Shown piece by piece: positions 1-6,408 of a DNA stretch of 11,583 bases. The notes below the pieces were generated by a model. The model did not search any database. It had not been told where the DNA came from and saw nothing but the letters and a program-made list of their open reading frames with translations. The translations under genes were made by a program, and so were the position numbers. Each line of letters opens with the position of its first letter. The first letter of the stretch is position 1. The DNA comes from Lachnospiraceae bacterium (GTDB taxonomy: Bacteria > Bacillota_A > Clostridia > Lachnospirales > Lachnospiraceae). The stretch is from positions 1 through 11,583 of the forward strand of contig JAFPAZ010000294.1 of assembly GCA_017390645.1 (NCBI GenBank). The letters run 5' to 3'.

Positions 1-1050
1 ATTCCTGAAATGAAGAAGATTTTTTCTGATTTAACCGGAATCGAAGAAAAAAATATTATCGTTGGCGGAAATTCAAGTTTGAATCTGATGTATGACTCTT
101 TCACCAGATTGTTTTTATTTGTTGCGTTGGGAAATACTCCATGGTGCAAATTAGAAAAAGTTAAGTTCTTATGTCCTGCACCAGGTTATGATAGACATTT
201 TGCTATTTGTGAAGATTTAGGGGTTGAAATGATTACAGTTCCTATGCTTCAGGATGGACCGGATATGGATGTGGTAGAAGAGTTGGCAGCAAAAGATGAC
301 AGTATCAAAGGTATCTGGTGTGTTCCATTGTATTCAAATCCACAGGGAATTTGTTATAGTGATGAAACTGTAAAGAGATTAGCATCTATGAAAACAGCAG
401 CTTCTGATTTCAGAATTTTCTGGGATAATGCTTATGGAGTGCATCCTATTTTTGAAGAAGTTTCTTTACTTGATATTTTTACTGAGGCAAAAAAAGCCGG
501 AAATGAAGACCGTATTATGTATTTCTTCTCTACTTCCAAGATTACATTCCCAGGCGCAGGTGTTGCCATGATGGCAGCCAGTGATGCTAATATCAAGGAA
601 ATTAAGAGTCATATGACGGTTCAGACAATCGGTCATGATAAATTAAACCAGTTGCGTCATGTAAAATATTTTAAGAATGCTGAAAATGTTAAGGCTCACA
701 TGGCAAAATTGGCAGAAGAATTAAAACCTAAGTTCTCACTTGTATTAGAAAAGTTGGATAAAGAATTAAAAGATACAGGTTTAGCAAGCTGGTGTAGTCC
801 AAAAGGTGGATACTTTATTGCGTTGGATACATTAGAAGGCTGTGCAAAAGAAACTGTTCGACTTGCAAAAGAAGCCGGTGTTGTTATGACTGGAGCCGGT
901 GCTACATTCCCATATAAGAAGGATCCAAAAGACAGCAATATCCGTATTGCACCAACTTATCCATCTTTAGACGAATTAAGCCAGGCAATTGAATTGTTCT
1001 GCTTGTGTGTAAAACTTGCAGGTGTGAATAAATTGTTGGAAAGCAAATAA
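1..1050 (+). CDS. Class I/II PLP-dependent aminotransferase, MocR-type (5' truncated)
   Basis: The reading frame is open to the first base, so the start lies upstream; the ATG at 10 is internal. The 349 visible residues match the Aminotran_MocR family (PF12897), to which aspartate aminotransferases of the Corynebacterium AspT kind are related. Members are about 425 residues long, so some 75-80 N-terminal residues are missing. Visible family marks, numbered from the window start, are VGGNSSLNLMYD just after the N-terminal edge, FWDNAYGVH (Asp and Tyr that contact the cofactor) and FFSTSKITFPGAG, whose Lys180 should form the Schiff base with PLP. The C-terminal small domain ends in IRIAPTYPSLDEL, with the Arg that usually binds the substrate carboxylate. 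The probable reaction is transamination between an amino acid and a 2-oxo acid in the cytosol; the substrate cannot be read from the sequence. A bidirectional terminator follows about 95 bp downstream. Confidence 0.9.
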   Translation: MPEMKKIFSDLTGIEEKNIIVGGNSSLNLMYDSFTRLFLFVALGNTPWCKLEKVKFLCPAPGYDRHFAICEDLGVEMITVPMLQDGPDMDVVEELAAKDDSIKGIWCVPLYSNPQGICYSDETVKRLASMKTAASDFRIFWDNAYGVHPIFEEVSLLDIFTEAKKAGNEDRIMYFFSTSKITFPGAGVAMMAASDANIKEIKSHMTVQTIGHDKLNQLRHVKYFKNAENVKAHMAKLAEELKPKFSLVLEKLDKELKDTGLASWCSPKGGYFIALDTLEGCAKETVRLAKEAGVVMTGAGATFPYKKDPKDSNIRIAPTYPSLDELSQAIELFCLCVKLAGVNKLLESK

Positions 1051-1144
1051 TAGAAGTATGTTTTAAAGTATTATGGTTTGAGAGAAATTAGATATTTTTC
1101 TATGTAGAGACCAAATGATAAAAATGAAATGATTCATTTAAGAT

Positions 1145-1173
1145 AAAAAAACTCCCTTATAGGGAGTTTTTTT
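1145..1173. terminator. Bidirectional intrinsic terminator between convergent genes
   Basis: ACTCCCT at 1151-1157 and AGGGAGT at 1161-1167 form a 7-bp stem with a 3-base loop. The flanking A6 (1145-1150) and T6 (1168-1173) extend it to 13 bp. A run of T lies 3' of the stem on either strand. It sits between the aminotransferase gene on + and the FliD-like gene on -, so it can end both transcripts. Confidence 0.88.
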
Positions 1174-1258
1174 AATGATGAAACATCATGTTCAAATAAA
1201 TGTATTTCTTTGTCAAATAGCCAGGTCTTACACCTTACGGATCCATGTGTGGACTTAG

Positions 1259-2518
1259 TTATACATACTGATTATATAGCATTCCGGTATACATGGAAGG
1301 CATGTATGGATTAGGAAAAGAATGCCTAAAATTTGGATAGGTCAAAAGTTTCTTATCCACATAAGACATTGGATCTAAGGATAAGGCGTCTGCCTTTTTA
1401 ATAATGTCGTTTTTAAAAGAAGAAATATCTGCGAACAAATCAACGAATTCCCCACTTTCAATGCCCTGTACCAGCAAGGATTCATCCACACGGATGGAAC
1501 CATCTTCTTCCAACATAAGTCCCGCACGTTCCAAAGCGTCCTTATTCTGTTCGGTTACAGATACAATATCAGTCAGTAACTTTTTCGCGCTTTTTTGGGT
1601 TTCTAAATGTTCTGTAGCAAGAGAATTTAAATAATTATAAGAAGACACGAATTCCTTTGCCTTTTCGATGATTCTTGTGCTGTCAAGACCTAAGTCGATG
1701 GAAACAGCTTTGCTTGTAGGGGCTAATAAATCAATTTCCATGGAATTATTAATGGTAATTTCATTGGTAGCAGATACCTTCGGGTCTCCGTTAATGGTGA
1801 ACTCTGCACAGGTCGCTTCTGAAATAATTTTATTTAACCTCATGCCGGATACGATGCCGGTAGAAGGTGAAATATCAGAAAGCTGAAATTCTGTACCGGT
1901 ACGTTGGGATTCTAAAATCATGGCACAGCGGTCTTTTTCATATTTTATAGAAGCTTTAATTCCGATATCAGACTGATTAATAAAATTCTTTAAATTTTTC
2001 ATAATTGTCTGGTTGGAATCCGTCTTCTTTGTGGTAATCTGGTAATGATAGGTTTCCTCATCTTTTGTGATGGCAAAAGTATAAGTGCCGGGATGAATAC
2101 TGGCAGAATCCTTTAACAGCATCTTACCTTCGTTTTTCTGTGAAGTAGCAAGGGACTGGACTTCAAAGGAGAGACTTTGTGGTATTTTGGAGTAATCATC
2201 AGTAGTCAGCCGTGCTTTCACAAAGTTGACATCAGAAGAGTAGAGCGTCTTATCTTCATAAATAGGGTCATCTGTATCAGATAAAAAAGAAGATAAATTT
2301 TTCAGTTCCACTGCCGCACTTTTAATTCCAAGAACATAATTCTGGGTATCTTCTGAAAGTGTAATTTTATAAAGAGGGGACTGTTTATTGGCAGATACCA
2401 TTTTTTTGTATATATTTTTTAATTCTGTACTTTTGTGGGTATCATATTTGGTAGTTGGTTTGGTATATATCTGGCTGAAAGCCTGAGTATAATAATTATA
2501 AGAACTTAATAAATTCAT
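1259..2518 (-). CDS. FliD-like flagellar hook-associated / capping protein, short form
   Basis: This 419-residue protein resembles FliD (HAP2), which caps the flagellar filament and helps flagellin fold outside the cell. Recognisable parts are a beta-rich stretch SLSFEVQSLATSQKNEG at about 116-131, FTINGDPKVSATNEITINN at 240-258 (the family's f-v-NG-..-sNti segment), and a C-terminal segment with IIEKAKEFVSSYNYL at 283-297, like the start of FliD_C. The usual N-terminal SGLDTxxLVxxLM motif is absent, and the protein is shorter than most FliD (450-700 residues). Its end, with PYMPSMYTGMLYNQYV, is unlike the classic FliD coiled coil. There is no signal peptide, as expected for type III export. 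The start at 2518 is chosen because AAAGGAGG lies seven bases upstream; the longer frame from 2536 would encode that ribosome site as protein. No flagellar neighbours are visible. The family call is fairly sure; the capping role is inference. Confidence 0.72.
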   Translation of the reverse strand: MNLLSSYNYYTQAFSQIYTKPTTKYDTHKSTELKNIYKKMVSANKQSPLYKITLSEDTQNYVLGIKSAAVELKNLSSFLSDTDDPIYEDKTLYSSDVNFVKARLTTDDYSKIPQSLSFEVQSLATSQKNEGKMLLKDSASIHPGTYTFAITKDEETYHYQITTKKTDSNQTIMKNLKNFINQSDIGIKASIKYEKDRCAMILESQRTGTEFQLSDISPSTGIVSGMRLNKIISEATCAEFTINGDPKVSATNEITINNSMEIDLLAPTSKAVSIDLGLDSTRIIEKAKEFVSSYNYLNSLATEHLETQKSAKKLLTDIVSVTEQNKDALERAGLMLEEDGSIRVDESLLVQGIESGEFVDLFADISSFKNDIIKKADALSLDPMSYVDKKLLTYPNFRHSFPNPYMPSMYTGMLYNQYV

Positions 2519-2525
2519 AAAACAG

Positions 2526-2533
2526 CCTCCTTT
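2526..2533 (-). promoter_or_regulatory. Shine-Dalgarno site deciding the FliD-like start
   Basis: Reading on the - strand, AAAGGAGG is followed by CTGTTTT and then ATG at 2518. An in-frame ATG at 2536 overlaps the 5' side of this site and is therefore unlikely to be used. Confidence 0.85.
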
Positions 2534-2612
2534 CATAGTAATGACACTTATGGGTTGTCACTTGTTTTGTATTTTTCAAATCAAAGTCCCCCAAATTATT
2601 ATAGTTACTTAC

Positions 2613-2641
2613 ATTATAAATGTTTTTATAGGCATTGTCTA
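2613..2641 (-). promoter_or_regulatory. Promoter of the FliD-like gene (sigma-A type, overlapping a sigma-28-like -10)
   Basis: On the - strand TAGACA (2641-2636) and TATAAT (2618-2613) are separated by 17 bases, giving 11 of 12 matches to the vegetative consensus. Transcription should begin near 2606, leaving a leader of about 88 bases. Inside the spacer GCCTATAA (2633-2626) matches the flagellar sigma-28 -10 box GCCGATAA at seven of eight positions, but no good TAAA-type -35 lies 14-16 bases upstream. I favour sigma-A and keep sigma-28 as a possibility. Confidence 0.6.
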
Positions 2642-2748
2642 GTAAAATCGTAGGAAAAAACAATATTTTTATTTATAAGGGTTACTATTGATGAATGTGA
2701 AACGTTAAAAACAGCAATAATAGTAGTGAAATTATTTGTAAAAATTAC

Positions 2749-2778
2749 TTGACTTAGCTATGAGGCCTGTGTTATTCT
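2749..2778 (+). promoter_or_regulatory. Sigma-A promoter of the rpmG-secE-nusG-rplKA cluster
   Basis: TTGACT at 2749-2754 (five of six to TTGACA) and TATTCT at 2773-2778 are separated by 18 bases. TG at 2770-2771, one base before the hexamer, makes an extended -10. The start of transcription is expected near 2785, about 64 bases before the rpmG GTG. Confidence 0.7.
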
Positions 2779-2848
2779 ATTATCGCAATGGAAGAGGTCT
2801 TTTTTTTATGCCTTAAATTAGTATTAAAACACATTGGAGGTGGAAGTT

Positions 2849-2998
2849 GTGCGCGTAAAGATCACATTGGCATGTACAGATTGTAAACAACGTAATTACA
2901 ACATGACTAAGGAGAAGAAAACACATCCTGACAGAATGGAAACTAAGAAGTACTGTAAGTTCTGTAAGTCACACACATTGCACAAAGAAACTAAGTAG
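2849..2998 (+). CDS. rpmG: 50S ribosomal protein L33
   Basis: This 49-residue protein reads (M)[17 protein letters not shown] and ends HTLHKETK, a clear L33 of the large ribosomal subunit. It carries both CxxC pairs (Cys9/Cys12 and Cys36/Cys39), so it is the zinc-binding C+ form and not the cysteine-free form used under zinc limitation. It begins with GTG, as set by GGAGG at 2836-2840 and by the invariant MRVK start of the family. It is the first gene of the cluster, directly upstream of secE and nusG, the usual order in Firmicutes. Confidence 0.96.
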   Translation: MRVKITLACTDCKQRNYNMTKEKKTHPDRMETKKYCKFCKSHTLHKETK

Positions 2999-3025
2999 TC
3001 AGTCAAAGTAAAAGGAAGTGTTCAA

Positions 3026-3232
3026 ATGGGAGATACTGAAAAACAAACAGCAACCCTAAAGCGAAGTAAGTTCCAAGAACTAAAAGGTGAATTCAAAAAA
3101 ATCATTTGGCCGACGAAGGAAAAACTTGCAAAGCAATCCGTTGTAGTTACTATAGTGACAGTCGTTTTAGGAGTAATCATAGCTGTGATTGATATGGTTA
3201 TCCAATACGGTATCAATTTCATAGTAAAGTAA
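3026..3232 (+). CDS. secE: Preprotein translocase subunit SecE
   Basis: The product has 68 residues, the single-span length typical of Gram-positive SecE. A cytosolic amphipathic segment with ELKGEFKKIIWPTKEKL (residues 18-34), the family signature around WPT, is followed by one membrane helix at about 38-64. SecE clamps the SecY channel in the Sec translocon at the plasma membrane. An AAGGAAG site lies upstream of the ATG. The gene ends 10 bases before nusG and shares its transcript. Confidence 0.95.
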   Translation: MGDTEKQTATLKRSKFQELKGEFKKIIWPTKEKLAKQSVVVTIVTVVLGVIIAVIDMVIQYGINFIVK

Positions 3233-3242
3233 GGAGGATTAT

Positions 3243-3758
3243 ATGTCAGAAGCTAATTGGTATGTAGTCCATACTTATTCAGGTTATGAAAACAAAGTAA
3301 AAGCAGATATCGAAAAGACAATCGAAAACAGAAAGTTGCAAGACCAGATTTTAGAAGTTCAGGTTCCTTTACAAGATGTAGTGGAAGTAAAGAATGGTGC
3401 AAAGAAGAACGTATCCAAGAAGATGTTCCCGGGTTATGTTTTAATTAACATGATTATGAACGATACGACTTGGTATGTTGTTCGTAATACCAGAGGTGTT
3501 ACAGGATTCGTTGGACCTGGGTCAAAACCGGTTCCTCTTACGGACTTGGAAGTACGTCCACTGGGAATTAAGGAAAAAGAAATCGAAATCGACATTGAAG
3601 TTGGTGATAACATCAAGGTTGTTTCCGGAGCCTGGGAGGGTACCATTGCCGAAGTGAAGGAAATTAACCAGCATAAGCAGTCCGTTGTTATTGACGTAGA
3701 AATGTTTGGACGTGCGACAGCAGTTGAGATTGGATTTTTAGATATCCTAAAGCTCTAA
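3243..3758 (+). CDS. nusG: Transcription termination/antitermination factor NusG
   Basis: This 171-residue protein has the two domains of NusG. The NGN domain (about 5-107) begins WYVVHTYSGYENKV and contains KKMFPGYVLINM; it binds the RNA polymerase clamp. The KOW domain (about 118-171) has GDNIKVVSGAWEGTIAEV and EMFGRATAVEI. The length is normal, with no domain insertion. NusG affects elongation, pausing and termination, and in many bacteria couples transcription to the leading ribosome. AAGGAGG at 3231-3237 overlaps the secE stop codon, so the two genes are probably translationally coupled. Confidence 0.97.
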   Translation: MSEANWYVVHTYSGYENKVKADIEKTIENRKLQDQILEVQVPLQDVVEVKNGAKKNVSKKMFPGYVLINMIMNDTTWYVVRNTRGVTGFVGPGSKPVPLTDLEVRPLGIKEKEIEIDIEVGDNIKVVSGAWEGTIAEVKEINQHKQSVVIDVEMFGRATAVEIGFLDILKL

Positions 3759-3807
3759 TTCCGGACAAGATTGTCGTTGAAAGAATTGGAGTTTTCAGTT
3801 TAGACAC

Positions 3808-3835
3808 GTGGGAGGGAAGTTCCCGCAATTACCAC
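3808..3835 (+). promoter_or_regulatory. L1-binding-site mimic in the rplK leader
   Basis: GTGGGAGGG is followed by TCCC and ends in TTACCAC. The outer helix pairs GTGG (3808-3811) with CCAC (3832-3835). The inner helix pairs GGGA (3814-3817) with TCCC (3821-3824). They are joined by an asymmetric loop, GA on one side and GCAATTA on the other. The 23S rRNA L1 stalk has the same GUGGGAGG and AAUACCAC strands. Ribosomal protein L1 is known to repress the L11-L1 mRNA through such mimicry, so this is a probable L1 feedback site. It ends seven bases before the rplK Shine-Dalgarno (3843-3848). Confidence 0.7.
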
Positions 3836-3857
3836 AATTTTTAGGAGGTGCGCTATC

Positions 3858-4283
3858 ATGGCGAAAAAAGTAACAGGTTATATTAAATTACAAATTCCAG
3901 CAGGTAAGGCAACACCAGCTCCACCGGTTGGTCCTGCACTTGGACAACATGGTGTAAATATCGTTCAATTCACAAAGGAATTCAACGCAAAGACTGCTGA
4001 TCAGGACGGAATGATCATTCCAGTTGTTATTACAGTTTATCAAGATAGAAGCTTTAGCTTCATTACTAAGACTCCACCAGCAGCTGTATTATTAAAGAAA
4101 GCTTGTAAGATTCAATCAGGATCAGCTACACCTAATAAGACAAAAGTTGCAACTATTTCAAAAGCAGAAGTTCAAAAGATCGCTGAACTTAAGATGCCAG
4201 ATTTAAATGCAGCAAGTCTTGAAGCAGCAATGAGCATGATCGCAGGTACAGCTCGTTCTATGGGTATCACTGTAGAAGACTAA
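3858..4283 (+). CDS. rplK: 50S ribosomal protein L11
   Basis: The 141-residue product is full-length L11. The N-terminal domain holds the loop [16 protein letters not shown] at about 20-35, the region where thiostrepton-class antibiotics act and which contacts stringent-response factors on the ribosome. The C-terminal RNA-binding domain (about 72-141) includes [11 protein letters not shown] and ends [15 protein letters not shown]; it binds the GTPase-associated region of 23S rRNA. AGGAGG at 3843-3848 precedes the ATG. The gene is followed 71 bases later by rplA, its usual partner. Confidence 0.97.
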   Translation: MAKKVTGYIKLQIPAGKATPAPPVGPALGQHGVNIVQFTKEFNAKTADQDGMIIPVVITVYQDRSFSFITKTPPAAVLLKKACKIQSGSATPNKTKVATISKAEVQKIAELKMPDLNAASLEAAMSMIAGTARSMGITVED

Positions 4284-4311
4284 GATACAGTTGATGCGAA
4301 AAGATGATAAA

Positions 4312-4339
4312 GTGGGAGGGTCGCTCCCGATAATACCAC
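4312..4339 (+). promoter_or_regulatory. L1-binding-site mimic in front of rplA
   Basis: This is a second copy of the element at 3808. GTGG (4312-4315) pairs with CCAC (4336-4339), and GGG (4318-4320) with CCC (4326-4328) over a TCGCT loop. The asymmetric loop has GA against GATAATA. The 3' strand GATAATACCAC is very close to the rRNA strand GAAAUACCAC. It abuts the rplA Shine-Dalgarno AGGAGG (4340-4345), so bound L1 would block ribosome entry directly. Confidence 0.72.
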
Positions 4340-4354
4340 AGGAGGTTAATTATT

Positions 4355-5047
4355 ATGAAAAAAGGTAAAAGATATGTCGAAGCTGCAAAGCTAGTAGATA
4401 GAAGTGTTGCTTATGAAGCAGCAGAAGCTGTTGCATTAGTAAAGAAATCTGCTAGTGCAAAGTTCGATGAAACAGTAGAAGCTCATATTAGATTAGGTGT
4501 TGACGGACGTCACGCTGACCAACAGGTACGTGGTGCGGTTGTATTACCACACGGTACTGGTAAACAAGTTCGTGTATTAGTATTCGCTAAAGGTGATAAG
4601 GTTGATGAAGCTTTAGCTGCAGGTGCAGAACATGCAGGTGGAGAAGAATTAATTCCTAAGATCCAAAACGAAGGATGGTTAGATTTCGACGTTGTAGTAG
4701 CAACTCCAGATATGATGGGTGTTGTAGGTCGTTTAGGACGTGTACTTGGACCTAAGGGCTTAATGCCAAACCCAAAAGCTGGTACTGTAACTATGGATGT
4801 AACTAAGGCAGTTAACGATATTAAAGCAGGTAAGATCGAATACAGATTAGACAAGACAAATATTATTCACGTGCCAATCGGAAAAGCTTCCTTTACGGAA
4901 GAACAATTAGCAGACAACTTCCAGACGTTAATAGATGCTATTATTAAAGCAAAACCATCAGCAGCAAAGGGACAATACTTCAAGAGTATTTCTATCTCTT
5001 CTACAATGGGACCTGGTGTAAAGGTTAGTGCTGCAAAATTTATTTAA
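4355..5047 (+). CDS. rplA: 50S ribosomal protein L1
   Basis: The 230-residue product is a normal-length L1. It forms the mobile L1 stalk beside the ribosomal E site and helps release deacylated tRNA. The family signature [13 protein letters not shown] lies at 132-144, and the C-terminal part with [13 protein letters not shown] completes the rRNA-binding domain I. L1 commonly also represses its own operon by binding mRNA, and two candidate sites lie upstream of rplK and of this gene. It is the last gene of the transcript, which ends at a hairpin 55 bases on. Confidence 0.97.
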   Translation: MKKGKRYVEAAKLVDRSVAYEAAEAVALVKKSASAKFDETVEAHIRLGVDGRHADQQVRGAVVLPHGTGKQVRVLVFAKGDKVDEALAAGAEHAGGEELIPKIQNEGWLDFDVVVATPDMMGVVGRLGRVLGPKGLMPNPKAGTVTMDVTKAVNDIKAGKIEYRLDKTNIIHVPIGKASFTEEQLADNFQTLIDAIIKAKPSAAKGQYFKSISISSTMGPGVKVSAAKFI

Positions 5048-5101
5048 TTGATGATTTTGCCATACTGCTCATATAGCAGGCAGTAAAGATTATGTAACTA
5101 T

Positions 5102-5134
5102 GGACTATCACATAAGTGATAGTCCTTTTTTTTT
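5102..5134 (+). terminator. Intrinsic terminator after rplA
   Basis: GGACTATCAC (5102-5111) and GTGATAGTCC (5116-5125) form a perfect 10-bp stem with an ATAA loop, followed directly by nine T. A smaller inverted repeat (TACTGC at 5063-5068, GCAGTA at 5080-5085) lies upstream. This should end the rpmG-to-rplA transcript before the next gene. Confidence 0.92.
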
Positions 5135-5144
5135 ATTTGAAAGT

Positions 5145-5174
5145 GTGATAAAATGTAGCGGTAGTATTTATAAT
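5145..5174 (+). promoter_or_regulatory. Probable promoter of the asparaginase-like gene
   Basis: A perfect TATAAT lies at 5169-5174. The best -35 is GTGATA at 5145-5150, four of six to consensus with 18-base spacing. It follows the rplA terminator and precedes the next start codon by about 75 bases, where a new promoter is needed. Confidence 0.45.
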
Positions 5175-5249
5175 AGTGTTTAATCAGGAATATTTGTGAA
5201 CAACAGATATGTTATAAAGTGAACAGGTTTAGTAAAGGATGAAGAAAAC

Positions 5250-6320
5250 GTGAAAAAGATATTGGTTATTTTAACTGGAGGTACTATTGGAAGTAAAGTT
5301 TCTTCTAATGATATAAATATAGATTCAAAAACAGCCTATTCTTTGTTAGAGAGGTATCGGGAAATTTATGAAAGAGAGACGGAATTTGAAGTTTTAAGCC
5401 CATATCAGGTGTTAAGTGAAAATATGGATTTGGAATATTGGATGAAATTATATGAAAACTTAAATAGAATTTCCTATGAGGAGTATGAAGGAATTATTAT
5501 AACTCATGGTTCCGATACTTTAAGTTATACCAGTAACTTTTTAGGTTACCTATATGCTGAGGTACCAATTCCCATTATTTTAATTGCCAGTAATTATGCA
5601 TTGACGGATTCAAGAAGTAATGGTTTACTTAATTTTAAGACCGGTGTAGATTTTATCAAGGAGAAAAAGGGGACAGGGGTATTTACCATTTTTTCGAATG
5701 ATAAAGGAGAAGTGCCGGTTTATTATGCCAATAATATCAAGGAATCAGATCCTTATTTTGATCAATTTTCCACCTTTGATGGTCAATATTATGATGTGAA
5801 AACGAAAGATGGCTGGAAAAAGGTTTTCTCCGAAGAAGGCGGACAAAGAAAAAAAGAGGTTCAAGAAGAGGAACAAAGGAAGAACCAGAGGGAAATAAAT
5901 GAAAATGTATCTGCTCAAAATAAAATTGGTACAAATTATGTTTTGTTCAAGGATAACTTTCAGTTAAAAAAGCGGGTGCTGGGAATAAAAATGTATCCAG
6001 GACTTGATTTTGATGTTTATGATTTATCGAAAGTAAATGCGGTGCTTTGTTACTTGTATCATTCTGCAACTGCCAGTGTAGAAGGAAGAAACACTAGTGT
6101 GATACAGTTTATTAATAAGTGCAAAAAAATGGGAATTCCCGTATTTGCGGCTTCTTTTAAAAGAGGGGAAAAGAGTGGCTATGTTACAAAAAACGAGATA
6201 TTAAAAGCGGGAGCGATCCCACTTTATGACCTTTCTTATGAGAGTGCTTATATGAAATTATTGATCGGTATAAATCAGGGAAGGCTGGATTTGTATCAAT
6301 GGATGACACAAGATAATTAA
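5250..6320 (+). CDS. Divergent asparaginase-superfamily protein
   Basis: This 356-residue protein has the L-asparaginase/glutaminase fold: TGGTIG at 9-14 with catalytic-type Thr12, THGSDT at 85-90 with Asp89, and Lys164 placed like the catalytic Lys162 of E. coli AnsB. It differs from true asparaginases: Ser88 replaces the second catalytic Thr of HGTDT, and the usual G-x-GN(V/I)P strand of the C-terminal domain is replaced by YLYHSATASVEGRN. A charged, Glu/Lys/Arg/Gln-rich stretch (about 195-225), probably helical or disordered, joins the two domains. No signal peptide is seen, so it is likely cytosolic. The start is GTG: an in-frame TGA at 5220 leaves no other start, and AAAGGA at 5234-5239 fits it. 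Asparagine hydrolysis is possible but not shown; another amide substrate, or a non-enzymatic role, is open. Confidence 0.8.
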   Translation: MKKILVILTGGTIGSKVSSNDINIDSKTAYSLLERYREIYERETEFEVLSPYQVLSENMDLEYWMKLYENLNRISYEEYEGIIITHGSDTLSYTSNFLGYLYAEVPIPIILIASNYALTDSRSNGLLNFKTGVDFIKEKKGTGVFTIFSNDKGEVPVYYANNIKESDPYFDQFSTFDGQYYDVKTKDGWKKVFSEEGGQRKKEVQEEEQRKNQREINENVSAQNKIGTNYVLFKDNFQLKKRVLGIKMYPGLDFDVYDLSKVNAVLCYLYHSATASVEGRNTSVIQFINKCKKMGIPVFAASFKRGEKSGYVTKNEILKAGAIPLYDLSYESAYMKLLIGINQGRLDLYQWMTQDN

Positions 6321-6342
6321 GGATAAATGCAATAGAGTGAAT

Positions 6343-6370
6343 TGATACGTATATGTTTGTGAAATGATAT
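6343..6370 (+). promoter_or_regulatory. Possible promoter within the tandem repeat
   Basis: TTGATA at 6343-6348 and TGATAT at 6365-6370 have 16-base spacing and fair matches to consensus. This could give the peptidase-mutY genes their own transcript, but an AT-rich repeat can produce such boxes by chance. Confidence 0.3.
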
Positions 6371-6387
6371 GTATATGTTTGTAAAAT
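6344..6387. repeat. Tandem 22-bp direct repeat, two units
   Basis: Two adjacent 22-base units, 6344-6365 and 6366-6387, agree at 20 positions; they differ only at unit positions 5 (C/T) and 18 (G/A). Each contains the core GTATATGTTTGT in whole or with one change at its edge. They fill most of the gap between the asparaginase-like gene and the metallopeptidase gene and end 11 bases before its Shine-Dalgarno. Confidence 0.9.
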
Positions 6388-6408
6388 ACTTTGGAATTGG
6401 AGGAAAAC

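Larger units (their letters stand above)
2519..2848. other. Divergent intergenic region (330 bp)
   Basis: This gap separates the - strand FliD-like gene from the + strand rpmG cluster. It holds the leader and promoter of the former (to about 2641) and the promoter (2749-2778) and about 60-base leader of the latter. The middle, 2642-2748, is very AT-rich and contains only a weak inverted repeat (TACTATT at 2683-2689, AATAGTA at 2719-2725). No coding frame or known RNA fold was recognised there. Confidence 0.6.

Noticed and set aside
1175..1189. ATGATG-AAA-CATCAT hairpin after the bidirectional terminator
   Set aside because: It is short, AT-rich and lacks a T-tract; the adjacent 13-bp hairpin is sufficient.
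2541..2561. TGACA/TGTCA inverted repeat in the leader of the FliD-like gene as an operator
   Set aside because: Only five pairs, no second copy, and no known regulator motif recognised.
2683..2725. Inverted repeat TACTATT / AATAGTA between the divergent promoters
   Set aside because: Seven AT-rich pairs over a 29-base gap are expected by chance in such AT-rich DNA.
4510..4854. Long - strand frame of 114 codons inside rplA
   Set aside because: It is the antisense shadow of a strongly codon-biased ribosomal protein gene.
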